From Devosia sp. Root413D1 (GTDB taxonomy: Bacteria > Pseudomonadota > Alphaproteobacteria > Rhizobiales > Devosiaceae), in NCBI RefSeq assembly GCF_001425235.1, contig NZ_LMEA01000012.1:373817-437816 (forward strand): a stretch of 64,000 nucleotides of DNA. The letters are read 5' to 3'. The stretch's first letter is position 1, and every line of letters begins with the position of its first letter. The translations under genes were made by a program, and so were the position numbers. Positions 36,790 through 45,626 of the stretch are shown here, one piece after another. The notes below the pieces were generated by a model that did no database searches, had not been told where the DNA came from, and saw nothing but the letters and a program-made list of their open reading frames with translations.

Positions 36790-36893
36790 CCCCTCACCCT
36801 AACCCTCTCCCCAGTGGGGAGAGGGGACGCACTTTGCACCGGCAGGGCCACATCGCCCCCTCTCCCCGCCGGGGAGAGGGTCGGGGTGAGGGG
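36790..36893. repeat. paired-hairpin repeat, family B copy 1
   Basis: An element of about 104 bp bounded by CCCCTCACCC and GGGTGAGGGG-like ends, with two inner hairpins (CTCTCCCC-AGT-GGGGAGAG and CCTCTCCCC-GCC-GGGGAGAGG). The middle contains CTTTGCACCGGC and CCACATCGCCCC. It is homologous to 44273-44379 and lies in the space after the heme operon. Confidence 0.8.
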
Positions 36894-36936
36894 CAGACCC
36901 CCCTTAGCCCAAAGCGCAATTGCCGCTGCACCCGAG

Positions 36937-36951
36937 ATATTATAATAGCAT
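36937..36951. promoter_or_regulatory. AT-rich regulatory motif, site 1 (SDR operon)
   Basis: ATATTATAATAGCAT contains the perfect palindrome TATTATAATA and is related to motifs at 43045, 50641, 55067, 55925 and 62921. It lies 28 bp before the SDR ATG and also offers a TATAAT -10 hexamer, with TTGCCG at 36920 as a weak -35. Confidence 0.5.
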
Positions 36952-36978
36952 TGGCGCGGGGCTGGAGGAGTCGTGCCG

Positions 36979-37758
36979 ATGCAGGTGGAGTTGAACGGGC
37001 GGGTGGCCCTGGTCACCGGCGCGGCGGGCGCGATCGGCCGCGCCATCGCGCGGCGGCTGAGCGACAATGGCGCCAGCGTCGTGGTCGCCGACATCAACCG
37101 CGAGGGGGCCGAGGCCTATGCCGCGACGCTCCCCGGCGCGATGGCGGCGGTGATCGATATCTCGAGCCGCGACTCGGCGGAGGCCGGCGTGGCCGAGACC
37201 ATCGCCCGCTATGGCCGGATCGACATCCTGGTCAATAATGCCGGGGTCAACAGCTTCGTGCACCGGGTGAACATCGACAGGTTTCCGCTCGAGGAATGGG
37301 AACGCATCACCCACATCGACCTCGATGGCCTCTACCTGATGAGCCATGCGGCGCTGCAGCCGATGGTCAGGCAGGGCGAAGGCGGGCGGATCATCAATAT
37401 TGCCTCGGTGGTGGGGTTGGCGGCGATGCGGCTGCAGAGCCCGTTCGTCGCGGCCAAGGCCGGCATCATCCACATGACCCGCTCGATGGCGCTGGAACTG
37501 GGGCCGCAGGGCATCCTCACCAATGCCATCGCGCCGGGCTCGATCATGACCGAGGGAACGCGCTCGCTGTTCTATGGCGCCGATGGCAAGTTCGCCGGAC
37601 GCACCGCCGAGTTCATGCAGCATTTGCCGCTCGGACGCCCCGGCACCCCCGAGGAAATCGCCGAGGCGGTGCTGTTTCTGAGCTCACCCGGTGCCGGCTA
37701 CATCAACGGCCAGGTACTGGCGGTCGATGGCGGCTGGACCGCCGGCTACATGATGTGA
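36979..37758 (+). CDS. SDR-family protein with Phe in place of catalytic Tyr
   Basis: A 259-residue short-chain dehydrogenase/reductase from the ATG at 36979, 8 nt after GGAGGAG (a GTG at 36973 is possible). The cofactor motif TGAAGAIGRAIA, DILVNNAGV and the active-site Ser in IINIASVVG are intact. The expected YxxxK reads FVAAK (Phe156, Lys160), so the catalytic Tyr is missing. It starts a plus-strand run with a second SDR-like protein and an aldose epimerase. A sugar-alcohol or sugar dehydrogenase would be the default guess, weakened by the Tyr loss. Confidence 0.82.
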   Translation: MQVELNGRVALVTGAAGAIGRAIARRLSDNGASVVVADINREGAEAYAATLPGAMAAVIDISSRDSAEAGVAETIARYGRIDILVNNAGVNSFVHRVNIDRFPLEEWERITHIDLDGLYLMSHAALQPMVRQGEGGRIINIASVVGLAAMRLQSPFVAAKAGIIHMTRSMALELGPQGILTNAIAPGSIMTEGTRSLFYGADGKFAGRTAEFMQHLPLGRPGTPEEIAEAVLFLSSPGAGYINGQVLAVDGGWTAGYMM

Positions 37759-37766
37759 GGCCGGAC

Positions 37767-38339
37767 ATGCGGATCGAACTCCAGAACACATTCGTTGAGT
37801 TGCGGGGTGAGCAGAACCCGGTTGCCATTGCGGTGCTCGATGCGCTGAGGAGCAATGGCGCAACGGTTGGCGCGGTGGCGCCGGTGCCGGATATCCTGAT
37901 CGTGTCGCTGCCGCTGCTGCCGGTTGCCGGGTCCGATCCGGCGGCGCAGCTGCAGTCGGCAAGGGCCACCGGCGAGGCGATGTTCGCGCGTGGCAGTGGG
38001 CGCGTGCTGTTTCTCGTTTCTGCCGCGGCGGGGATGCCGATGCGGCGGCATGCCGAATTCTCGGTGGCAATGGCCGGGGTGCTGGCGACGGTGCGCACTA
38101 TGGCGATGCAACTGGGGCCGAAGGTGCTGGTGAACGCCCTGGGCGTCGGCGCCATCGGCGAACCGCTGCTGGCGGGAGATGCGGCGATGCTCGGGCATGC
38201 GTCGGTGAAGCGGCCGGGATCGGTGGCCGAGGTTGCAGACACGGCGCTGTTCTTCTGCGACCCGCTCAACAGCTACACCACGGGTCAGATGCTGTCGGTC
38301 GACGGGGGATGGAGTGCCGGCTATGGCCGCAATTTCTGA
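37767..38339 (+). CDS. degenerate SDR-like protein
   Basis: A 190-residue protein from the ATG at 37767, 8 bp after the preceding SDR. The C-terminal half keeps SDR character: AMAGVLATVRTMAMQLGPKV, then VLVNALGVGAIGEPLL, then a tail TTGQMLSVDGGWSAGY nearly identical in type to its neighbour. It lacks the TGxxxGxG cofactor motif, and the YxxxK position reads FSVAM. It is probably not a dehydrogenase by itself and may pair with the SDR at 36979. It overlaps the epimerase gene by 17 bp. Confidence 0.72.
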   Translation: MRIELQNTFVELRGEQNPVAIAVLDALRSNGATVGAVAPVPDILIVSLPLLPVAGSDPAAQLQSARATGEAMFARGSGRVLFLVSAAAGMPMRRHAEFSVAMAGVLATVRTMAMQLGPKVLVNALGVGAIGEPLLAGDAAMLGHASVKRPGSVAEVADTALFFCDPLNSYTTGQMLSVDGGWSAGYGRNF

Positions 38340-39216
38340 GCATCTCGAACTCAGGACTGGGACGCTGGCAATCGATCTCGCACCGGCGATCGGCGGCAGC
38401 ATTGCGCGTTTTCGGATCGACGGCATCGATGTGATGCGGCCGCTCTCGGACGCCAACCGGCAGGCCGGCAACGTGCTGGGCGTCGCGTCCTTTCCGATGA
38501 TCCCGTTCGCCAACCGGATCGGCGGCAATGCCTTCACGTTCGAAGGGCGGCGTTATGGCTTTGCCGCGAACAACCCGCCGGAAATCTACCACGTGCACGG
38601 CACTGCCTGGCATCGGCCATGGACGGCGGAGCAGACCGGACCGGGCAGCGCGGTGCTGACGCTGGAGGTAGCCGACCCGTCGTCCTATTCGTACCGCGCC
38701 GAGCAGCGGTTCACGCTCACCGATACCGGGCTCGAACTGGTGACGCAGGTGACCAATACGGGCGAACGCCGGATGCCGTTCGGCTTCGGGCATCACCCCT
38801 GGTTCGACCGGGATGCGGATACGACGCTGCAGTTCGGGGCCACCAGCTTCCATCTCAACGAGCCCGAGGGGATGATCGGGCAGCGGGTGTCGCTGCCGCC
38901 CGAGGTGTCTTTCAACACGGCCGCGCCGCTGCCGATCTACTGGCGCTGCAGCGACTATGGCGGCTGGGATGGCAGCGCGACGCTGCGCTTTCCGGGCCGC
39001 GGCGCCGGGATCACCATGAAGGGCGATACACCCTACAAGCATGTGATGTTCTACGCCGATCCGGCGCTGAACGTGTTCTGTGTCGAGCCGCAGACCAATG
39101 CGTCGGGGGCATTCAACCGGCCGGACGGGTTCGGCGATCCGGAGGATGGGGTGATTATGCTGGGGCCTGGCGAGAGCACCGTGGGGACATTGCGGTTCGA
39201 GCCGTTTCGGATTTGA
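38323..39216 (+). CDS. aldose 1-epimerase family protein
   Basis: A 297-residue galactose-mutarotase-like protein from the ATG at 38323. It has LAPAIGGSIARFRIDGIDVM at the start, VASFPMIPFANRIGGNAFTF, the His motif HVHGTAWHRPWTA, FGFGHHPWFDRDADTTL, and the catalytic-Glu region VFCVEPQTNASGAFNRPDGF. It interconverts anomers of free sugars in the cytoplasm. It ends the plus-strand SDR run and faces the sugar ABC operon tail to tail. Confidence 0.87.
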   Translation: MAAISEHLELRTGTLAIDLAPAIGGSIARFRIDGIDVMRPLSDANRQAGNVLGVASFPMIPFANRIGGNAFTFEGRRYGFAANNPPEIYHVHGTAWHRPWTAEQTGPGSAVLTLEVADPSSYSYRAEQRFTLTDTGLELVTQVTNTGERRMPFGFGHHPWFDRDADTTLQFGATSFHLNEPEGMIGQRVSLPPEVSFNTAAPLPIYWRCSDYGGWDGSATLRFPGRGAGITMKGDTPYKHVMFYADPALNVFCVEPQTNASGAFNRPDGFGDPEDGVIMLGPGESTVGTLRFEPFRI

Positions 39217-39259
39217 CATTGCTGGCGTCGGTGCGGGCTGACCCCCACCGGATAATCAG

Positions 39260-40795
39260 CTAGGACGCCGCCCGCACCGTCTCCGCCTGCGCCGCCGCCA
39301 CCGCGCGCAGCACGCGATCTTCACCGCCTTCGCCGCGCTTGAACGTGTCGACAATGCGGCCATCGGCGATGGTGAGGCAGCGGTCGCAGAGGCCGAGCAC
39401 TTCTTCGAGCTCCGACGAGACGACGACCAGCGCTACGCCCTTGTTGGCGAGCTCGACGACGAGCCGGTAGATCTCCTGCCGGGTCGCCGCATCGACACCC
39501 TTGGTCGGCTCATCGAGCAGCAGCACTTTTGGGGCGCGCATCAGCACCCGGGCGAATAGCAGCTTCTGCTGGTTGCCGCCCGAGAGATGCGCCACCGAGG
39601 CCTGCGGCGACGACGCCTTGACGTTGAGCTGGCGCATCGCCTCGAGGATGGCGCTCCGCTCCCGATCGCCGCGAACCATGCCGCGGGCCGAGAGCGGGTC
39701 GAGATTGCCGATGGTGATGTTGGCGCCGACGGGCAGGTTGAACAGCAGGCCGTCGCGCTTCCGATCCTCGGTGAGGAGCGCGATGCCGGCGTCGCGTGCA
39801 TCGCGCGGCGAACGGATGGCGATGGCTTGCCCGTCGACTTTCACCGTGCCCTCGGCGGGGACGCGGCCGAAAATGCCGTGGAGGATTTCGCTGCGGCCCG
39901 AGCCGAGCAGCCCGGCAAGGCCGACGATCTCACCCGCGGCCACCGAGAAGCTGACATCGCGCGCGCCGTAGATGGCCCCGGGCTTGCCGGCGACGCTCAA
40001 GTGCTCGACTGCCAGCATGGGGCGCGCGCCGACCGGCGCCTCGTGCGGGGGGAACAGCTTTTGCAGCCGCTGGCCCGACATGGCGAAGATGAAGCGGTCT
40101 TCCTCGAATTCCTCGCGCCCCAGCTCGGCGGCAACGCGTCCATCGCGCAGCACGGTGGCGCGGTCGCAGACGGCGAGCACCTCGGGCAGCCGATGGGTGA
40201 TGTAGATCATGGTGACGCCCTGCCGTTTCAAACGGCGCAGCACCTCGAGCAGTGCGTCGACCTCGGTGCCCGAGAGCGATGCGGTCGGCTCATCGAGCAT
40301 CAGCACGCGCGGTTTCAGCGCCAGGGCGCGGGCGATCATCACCAGATGGCGCTGGGCCGAGGTCAGCGAGGCGACGATGGCCTTCGGGTCGATCGTGAGG
40401 CCGAGATCATCGAGAATGGCGCGGGTACGATCCTCGAGTTTGTGTCGGTAGATCAGCACGCCTTCACCCAGCCCGGTATGGCCAGCGAAGACGTTCTCGG
40501 CCACCGAGAGCTGCTCCAGCACCTCGATTTCCTGCGGCACGTAGCCGACGCCGGCGGCGCGCGCTGCGGCCGGCGAGGCAAAGCTCACCGGCTGACCAGC
40601 GAGGGTGATCTCGCCAGTATAGGAGCCAGCCGGATGGACGCCGTTGAGGATCTTCACCAGCGTCGACTTGCCGGCGCCGTTCTGGCCGAGCAGCGCATGG
40701 ATTTCACCGGCCAGCACGTTGAAATCGACGCCACGCAGCGCCTGCACGCCGGCGAACGCCTTGACGATGCCGCGGGCGGAAAAGATCGGGTCCAT
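39260..40795 (-). CDS. sugar ABC transporter ATP-binding protein (RbsA/XylG type)
   Basis: A 511-residue protein with two ATPase domains. The first has GQNGAGKSTLVKILNGVHPA, VLMLDEPTASLSGTEVDAL and an atypical signature (ASLTSAQRHLVMIARAL). The second has the degenerate Walker A AGLLGSGRSEILHGIFG, then AHLSGGNQQKLLFARVLM and VLLLDEPTKGVD. This double-domain form belongs to the ribose/xylose/galactose CUT2 class. It is the last gene of the minus-strand operon permease, binding protein, ATPase. The start has GGAGG upstream. Confidence 0.93.
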   Translation of the reverse strand: MDPIFSARGIVKAFAGVQALRGVDFNVLAGEIHALLGQNGAGKSTLVKILNGVHPAGSYTGEITLAGQPVSFASPAAARAAGVGYVPQEIEVLEQLSVAENVFAGHTGLGEGVLIYRHKLEDRTRAILDDLGLTIDPKAIVASLTSAQRHLVMIARALALKPRVLMLDEPTASLSGTEVDALLEVLRRLKRQGVTMIYITHRLPEVLAVCDRATVLRDGRVAAELGREEFEEDRFIFAMSGQRLQKLFPPHEAPVGARPMLAVEHLSVAGKPGAIYGARDVSFSVAAGEIVGLAGLLGSGRSEILHGIFGRVPAEGTVKVDGQAIAIRSPRDARDAGIALLTEDRKRDGLLFNLPVGANITIGNLDPLSARGMVRGDRERSAILEAMRQLNVKASSPQASVAHLSGGNQQKLLFARVLMRAPKVLLLDEPTKGVDAATRQEIYRLVVELANKGVALVVVSSELEEVLGLCDRCLTIADGRIVDTFKRGEGGEDRVLRAVAAAQAETVRAAS

Positions 40796-40878
40796 TTGTG
40801 CTGCCTCCGCGACAAATCAAGAAAGGAAGAACCGCGCCGACCCCCGGGTCAGGGGAGGCCGGCACGGTGGGAGCCGGT

Positions 40879-41850
40879 TTACTGGCCGGCGCTTTCGAGC
40901 ATGGCGTAATAGGGGTCGAGATCGGTCGCAGTGATGACCTTACTGGGCAGCACGTTCATGTAGGTGACCGTCTCGCCCTTGGCCAAAGCACCCAGCAGTT
41001 CGGCAACCTTGGCGCTTTCCTCGTAAAGCGGCTGCGCCACGATGCCGTAGGCAGCGCCCGACTTCACCAGGTCGAGGTTCTGCCGGATGTAGTCCATGCC
41101 AATGATCACCACGTCGCGGCCGGCCTTGCGGGCCGCACCCGACCAGGTCTGGATCGAGTTACCGGTGGTGCCGAAGGCAGCGTTGACGTCCGGATTGCCC
41201 TGGAGGATGGCGATGGCCTTGCCCTCGGCAGCGGAGGGCTCAAAACCTTCCATCTGAGTCTCGAGCACTTTGATATCGGGGTACTTTTCCGCGATGGTCT
41301 TGCGGAAGGCGTCCGACATGGCGTTTTCCGTATCGTTCGAAGCGCCCTGGGTGAGGGCGACAGTGCCCTTGCCGCCGAGCTTGTCGCCGATGGCGATGGC
41401 GGCATTGGTGCCGGCAGCCGCGATATCCTGCGCGGCGGCGGCCTTCAGCCCATCGACCGAGCCTTCGGGTGGCAGCACGTGCCAGGTGACGACCGGCAGG
41501 CCCTCCTTGGCGAGCTTGGTGATGTAGGAATAGATCGCCGGATCGGGGCCGTAGACGCCGACGGCGTTGAACTTGGTGCGCGACAGGGCCGCCTCGGCGA
41601 GCGGCAGGGTGGCCGGGATATCCCAGTTGGTGGCAGAGGGGTCGCCCACCACTTCGCAGGTGTAGCCGAGCTCCTTGCACTTATCGAGGAAGCCCGCCTG
41701 CATCAGCCGATGCACGGGGTGATCCTTCATCGCCTGCACCCAGAGCAGGTTGACCTCCTGGGCATGGCTGGCGCCGGCGGTGCCGAAGCTCGCAACCAGC
41801 GCCGCGGCGCCGAGCAGGCCTTTCACCAGTGTCCTCTTCGAGATGTTCAT
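40879..41850 (-). CDS. sugar ABC transporter substrate-binding protein (ribose type)
   Basis: A 323-residue periplasmic binding protein from the ATG at 41850. A signal peptide (LVKGLLGAAALVASFGTAGA) is followed by a Peripla_BP_4-like fold: VNLLWVQAMKDHPVHRLMQA, LPVVTWHVLPPEG, NAAFGTTGNSIQTWSGAARK and VVIIGMDYIRQNLDLVKSGA. The ligand is probably a monosaccharide or its derivative, and it works with the permease and ATPase next to it. Confidence 0.9.
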   Translation of the reverse strand: MNISKRTLVKGLLGAAALVASFGTAGASHAQEVNLLWVQAMKDHPVHRLMQAGFLDKCKELGYTCEVVGDPSATNWDIPATLPLAEAALSRTKFNAVGVYGPDPAIYSYITKLAKEGLPVVTWHVLPPEGSVDGLKAAAAQDIAAAGTNAAIAIGDKLGGKGTVALTQGASNDTENAMSDAFRKTIAEKYPDIKVLETQMEGFEPSAAEGKAIAILQGNPDVNAAFGTTGNSIQTWSGAARKAGRDVVIIGMDYIRQNLDLVKSGAAYGIVAQPLYEESAKVAELLGALAKGETVTYMNVLPSKVITATDLDPYYAMLESAGQ

Positions 41851-41914
41851 GGTTCCTCTCCTCCATTGGCCCGCGGGTTGCCGCGTGGCGTTGAACGGGT
41901 TGTGTGGCGCCCCC

Positions 41915-42976
41915 TCAGGCGCCCGATGTCTTGCTGTCGGATTTTTTGGCTGCTGCGGCCTTGGCGCCGGCGCCAACGGTGAAGTAGCGGCGGCGCAGGA
42001 TATCGAGGCCTACCGCCAGCACCATGATCACGCCCACCGCGATCTGCTGCCAGTTGGAGTTGACGCCGATGACCACGAGGCCAGACTGCACCACCTTGAG
42101 CATCAGGATGCCGACCACGCCGCCGGCAATGGTGCCGGCGCCGCCGAACAGGCTGACGCCGCCAACCACCACGCCGGCGATGACGATGAGCTCCCAGCCC
42201 GAGCCGATCGAGGTGGTGCCGGATTGCAAGTCCGCCATGACGAACATGCCGGCCACGGCCGAGAGCGCGCCGACGGTGATGAAGGCGCCGATCTTATAGA
42301 TGGTGGTGTTGATGCCGACGAGGCGCGCCACTTCGGGGTTACCGCCGGTGGCATAGAGGTTGCGGCCGAGCACGGTGCGGCGCAGCACGAAATCGGCGAC
42401 GATGGCTGCGACGATGAAAAAGGCGAAGCTCCAGCCCAGCCCGAAGGCAAAGGTGCTCATGCCGAAATCGGACACTTCCTTGGGCAGCGGGTAGACCGGA
42501 TAGCCGCCGGTGACGAGCTGGATCAGCCCCTGCCCGATGAACAGCATGCCCAGGGTCTGGATGAAGGCCGGTATCCGGAATTTCACGACGATGATGCCGT
42601 TGATGAGCCCGATAAGCGCCCCGACGCCCATGCCACCGAGAATGGCCAGCGGCACCGGCCAGGCGAGCGCCGTCATCAGCTGCGCGGCGATCACCGCGGA
42701 GACGCCGGCGACGGAGCCGACCGACAGGTCGAACTCGCCGGCCACCAGGAGGATGGTCTGGCCGATGGCGATGATGCCGACGAACGACACGACGTTGAGG
42801 ATGGCGCGGATGTTGCGCTCGGACAGGAAGGCCGGCTGCATGAAATAGAAAAACGCCACCAGCAGCAGCAGCGCCGCGATCACCCCCACCTCGCCGATGG
42901 CGATGAAGGAGATCAGCCGGTTGCGCAGCGAAGGCGTGGTTGGTTGCTCGGTCGTGGCGGGCGCCGCGCTGTTCAT
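41915..42976 (-). CDS. sugar ABC transporter permease (ribose type)
   Basis: A 353-residue CUT2-class permease with eight or more membrane helices, from the ATG at 42976. Landmarks are ILLVAGEFDLSVGSVAGVSA, IIVVKFRIPAFIQTLGMLFI and YATGGNPEVARLVGINTTIY. It is the first gene of the operon. The upstream intergenic region carries both an AT-rich motif and two LacI-type operators, so two regulators probably control it. Confidence 0.92.
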   Translation of the reverse strand: MNSAAPATTEQPTTPSLRNRLISFIAIGEVGVIAALLLLVAFFYFMQPAFLSERNIRAILNVVSFVGIIAIGQTILLVAGEFDLSVGSVAGVSAVIAAQLMTALAWPVPLAILGGMGVGALIGLINGIIVVKFRIPAFIQTLGMLFIGQGLIQLVTGGYPVYPLPKEVSDFGMSTFAFGLGWSFAFFIVAAIVADFVLRRTVLGRNLYATGGNPEVARLVGINTTIYKIGAFITVGALSAVAGMFVMADLQSGTTSIGSGWELIVIAGVVVGGVSLFGGAGTIAGGVVGILMLKVVQSGLVVIGVNSNWQQIAVGVIMVLAVGLDILRRRYFTVGAGAKAAAAKKSDSKTSGA

Positions 42977-43044
42977 GCTTTTCCTCCCTGAGCGGCGGCG
43001 CTGTTGCGGAGTGATCCGGTCAGCGCTTCGCCATGCCCTCATCA

Positions 43045-43063
43045 GCTATTATACTATTATAAG
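43045..43063. promoter_or_regulatory. AT-rich regulatory motif, site 2 (sugar ABC operon)
   Basis: GCTATTATACTATTATAAG contains a direct repeat of CTATTATA. It lies 69 bp upstream of the sugar permease start (minus strand) and belongs with the other GCTATTATAAT-like sites of this half of the window. Confidence 0.5.
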
Positions 43064-43122
43064 TGTCAAGACCTCTCTTGCACTGGTCTGACCAGTTATC
43101 CGGCGAGCCATGATCTGCAATG

Positions 43123-43138
43123 ATGGTACCGGAACCAT
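43123..43138. promoter_or_regulatory. LacI-type operator, site 1
   Basis: ATGGTACCGGAACCAT is a near-perfect palindrome with CG at its centre, as expected for LacI-family regulators. It lies in the divergent region between the sugar permease and the lacI-family gene. Confidence 0.65.
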
Positions 43139-43156
43139 TCGATGACGTCAAAGGAA

Positions 43157-43172
43157 ATGGTACCGGAACCAG
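43157..43172. promoter_or_regulatory. LacI-type operator, site 2
   Basis: ATGGTACCGGAACCAG repeats the preceding site in the same orientation, 34 bp further along, about 57 bp before the regulator ATG. Tandem spacing would allow cooperative binding. Confidence 0.65.
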
Positions 43173-43228
43173 TGCTGGCGCGAAGCGCTTGTGACGACTA
43201 TGATTCCGCGCGTTTTCGGGAGTAGCGC

Positions 43229-44263
43229 ATGGCCAGGTCGGAAGACGGCGGCGACAAGAAGCCGCTGGAGCGGTTGGGGGTGCGCGAGATCGCCAAGCGG
43301 GTCGGTGTCGCGCCGATGACCGTGTCCCGCGTGCTCTCGAACCCCGACATGGTCGCCCCGGCGACCCGCGCCAAGGTGCTGGAAGCCATCGAAGCGGCCG
43401 GTTTCGTGCCCAACCGCCTGGCCTCGAGCATGAAGGGCAACGGCCGGATCATCGGCACCGTGGTACCGCCACTGATCAACTCGGGCATCGCCGAACAGGT
43501 GCAGGGCATGTCGGACGAGTGCCAGCTGGGCGGATATTCGATGCTGCTGGTGCAGGGCGAATTCACCACCGAGGCCGAGGAAGCCTCGATCCGCACCCTG
43601 CTTGGCTGGCGGCCGGCGGGGATGATCCTGCAGAGCTTCGTGCAGAGCGAGGTGGCGCGGCAGCTATTGGTGTCGAGCGGCGCGCCGGTGGTGGAGATTT
43701 CCGAGATCAAGGGGCGCCAGCCGATCGACATGGTGGTGGGCGTGTCGAACTTCGAGACCGCCTATGCCATGACCATGCACCTGGCGGCCAAGGGCTATAA
43801 GCGCATCGGCTTCGTCTCGACCCCGATTCACGGCAATGACCGGCTGCAGCAGCGACGCACCGGCTACCATGCAGCGCTCACCGAGCTCGGGATCGAGAAC
43901 CACGCGTCGCTGGAAGTGGAAGTGCCGATCACCGCGGCCGGCGGCGCCGAGGCGCTGGTGACGCTGACCGAGCGACACGCCGATATCGACGCGATCTTTT
44001 TCTCCTCCGATACGCTGGCGATCGGCGCGGTGCAGGAATGCCACCGCCGCGGCTGGGCCATCCCCGACCGGATCGGCATCGCCGGCTATGGCGACATGGA
44101 CCTGGCGGCGCAGCTCTACCCGCCGCTGACCACGGTGAAGGTGAACCGCTACGAGATGGGCCGGCGCGCCGTGCGGCAACTGCTCGACCGGCTGGGCGGC
44201 AAGCAGAAGCTGGCGACGATCACCAGTTTGGGCTTTGAGATTGTCGATCGGGAGAGCGCTTAG
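43229..44263 (+). CDS. LacI-family regulator
   Basis: A 344-residue LacI/GalR-type repressor. The helix-turn-helix (GVREIAKRVGVAPMTVSRVL) and hinge helix (PNRLASSMKGNGRIIGTVVP) are followed by a periplasmic-binding-protein-like ligand domain (FFSSDTLAIGAVQECHRRGW, IGIAGYGDMDLAAQLYPPLT). This ligand domain resembles the gluconate-type GntR of the LacI family. It is divergent from the sugar ABC operon and most likely binds the ATGGTACCGG-like sites at 43123, 43157, 48395 and 56085. Start: ATG with GGGAG upstream. Confidence 0.9.
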   Translation: MARSEDGGDKKPLERLGVREIAKRVGVAPMTVSRVLSNPDMVAPATRAKVLEAIEAAGFVPNRLASSMKGNGRIIGTVVPPLINSGIAEQVQGMSDECQLGGYSMLLVQGEFTTEAEEASIRTLLGWRPAGMILQSFVQSEVARQLLVSSGAPVVEISEIKGRQPIDMVVGVSNFETAYAMTMHLAAKGYKRIGFVSTPIHGNDRLQQRRTGYHAALTELGIENHASLEVEVPITAAGGAEALVTLTERHADIDAIFFSSDTLAIGAVQECHRRGWAIPDRIGIAGYGDMDLAAQLYPPLTTVKVNRYEMGRRAVRQLLDRLGGKQKLATITSLGFEIVDRESA

Positions 44264-44272
44264 CGGGGTCTG

Positions 44273-44379
44273 CCCCTCACCCTAACCCTCTCCCCTCCGC
44301 AGGGGAGAGGGGACGTACTTTGCACTGCCGGTGCCACATCGCCCCCTCTCCCTCTGGGGAGAGGGTCGGGGGTGAGGGG
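44273..44379. repeat. paired-hairpin repeat, family B copy 2
   Basis: A 107-bp element homologous to 36790-36893: the same CCCCTCACCC / GTGAGGGG ends, the same inner CTCTCCCC hairpins, and the same middle (ACTTTGCACTGCC, GCCACATCGCCCC). It lies between the convergent LacI-family and dehydratase genes, where it may also serve as a terminator. Confidence 0.8.
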
Positions 44380-44398
44380 CTGTCGTTCAAAAACACCC

Positions 44399-45583
44399 CT
44401 ACCGCTTAGCCTTAGCCTTGTTCTGCGCGTCGGTGCCCAGCCGCTGTTCCCAGCCCTCAGTGTGCACATTGAGATAGGCGTGCGGGTCGTAGGGGTGCTG
44501 CTTGATGGCGTCGATGTTGAGGTCGATGCCGAGGCCCGGCGCGTCGGGCAATGACAGGTGCCCGTTCTTCGGATCGATGCTCGGCCGCCAGGTGACGAGA
44601 TCGAAGGTCCAGGCGTCGTTGAAGGCGTCGAAATGCTCCTGGATCAGGAAGTTCGGTACCGCTGCTGCCAGTTGCAGGCAGACCGCCGTCGCCACCGGGC
44701 CGCCGCTCTGGTGCGGCGCGATGTGGCTGCCATGCGCCAGCGCCAGGTTGGCCACCTGCATGGACGGGCCGATGCCGCCCAGCGACATCGGTTCGGGCTG
44801 GAAGATGTTGACGCCACCGCCGGCGGCGAGCGCGTAGAACTGGCCGACCGTGTCGAACATTTCGCCGGTCGCCACCGGGATGGGCGAGCGATGCGCCACC
44901 TCGTGCACCGTCTCCTGCCGATCCCGCGAGGTCGGCTCCTCCCACCAGTAGATATCGAGGTCGGCGAAGCGCTCGGCCGCCTTGATCGCCGCGATTTCGG
45001 TGAAGCGGGCATGCACGTCGATGAGGATGCGGGTGTCGGCGGGCAACTCGTCACGCAGCTTGCGGCAGATATCGTAGCTGAGCTCCAGTTCCTCGCGGGA
45101 GATGAAGCCCTGCGCGGTGCCGAAGGGGTCGAGCTTGAACGCCTTGAAGCCCTTGGCGAGCACGGCTTTCGCCGCCTCGAGGAAGTGCTCGGGAGTCCGT
45201 TCGGTGCGATACCAGCCATTGGCGTAGCCGAGCACGCTGTCACGCACCTGGCCGCCGAGCAACTGGTGGATCGGCACGCCGAGGCTCTTCCCCAGAATAT
45301 CCCAGCAGGCAACTTCGACCGCCGCCATCACGGTGCGATGGATATGGCCGCCATCGAGCGACACGCTGTCGAGCAGACGTTTCCACAGCGCGCTGATGCG
45401 ACGTGGGTCCTGGCCGATGGCGAGGTGCTTCAGCTCATGCACCCCGGCCTCGGTGGTGGCGATGAAGCCGTTCAACGTGCCCTCGCCAATGCCATAGATG
45501 CCGGCGTCGGTATGCACCTTGACGAACAACCAGTTCTTCCAGCCGGCACCGACGGTGAAGGTTTCGATCTCGGTGATTTTCAT
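44399..45583 (-). CDS. enolase-superfamily sugar-acid dehydratase
   Basis: A 394-residue mandelate racemase/muconate lactonizing enzyme family protein. It has the N-terminal cap (WLFVKVHTDAGIYGIGEGTL), a Lys region GFKAFKLDPFGTAQG, metal ligands in ILIDVHARF, YWWEEPTSRD and VATGEMFD, and a late His in SHIAPHQSGGPVAT. The layout resembles galactonate-type dehydratases, which turn aldonates into 2-keto-3-deoxy acids. It is the last gene of the minus-strand run beginning at 48361. The exact aldonate is unknown. Confidence 0.85.
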   Translation of the reverse strand: MKITEIETFTVGAGWKNWLFVKVHTDAGIYGIGEGTLNGFIATTEAGVHELKHLAIGQDPRRISALWKRLLDSVSLDGGHIHRTVMAAVEVACWDILGKSLGVPIHQLLGGQVRDSVLGYANGWYRTERTPEHFLEAAKAVLAKGFKAFKLDPFGTAQGFISREELELSYDICRKLRDELPADTRILIDVHARFTEIAAIKAAERFADLDIYWWEEPTSRDRQETVHEVAHRSPIPVATGEMFDTVGQFYALAAGGGVNIFQPEPMSLGGIGPSMQVANLALAHGSHIAPHQSGGPVATAVCLQLAAAVPNFLIQEHFDAFNDAWTFDLVTWRPSIDPKNGHLSLPDAPGLGIDLNIDAIKQHPYDPHAYLNVHTEGWEQRLGTDAQNKAKAKR

Positions 45584-45626
45584 GTGTTTCGGCTCCTCCC
45601 GCCCCCCGTGGACCCACCGTCTTTCA

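Noticed and set aside
36790..36893. CRISPR-like appearance of repeated CCCTCTCCCC segments
   Set aside because: There are no evenly spaced direct repeats with unique spacers. The segments are arms of two hairpins in one palindromic element.
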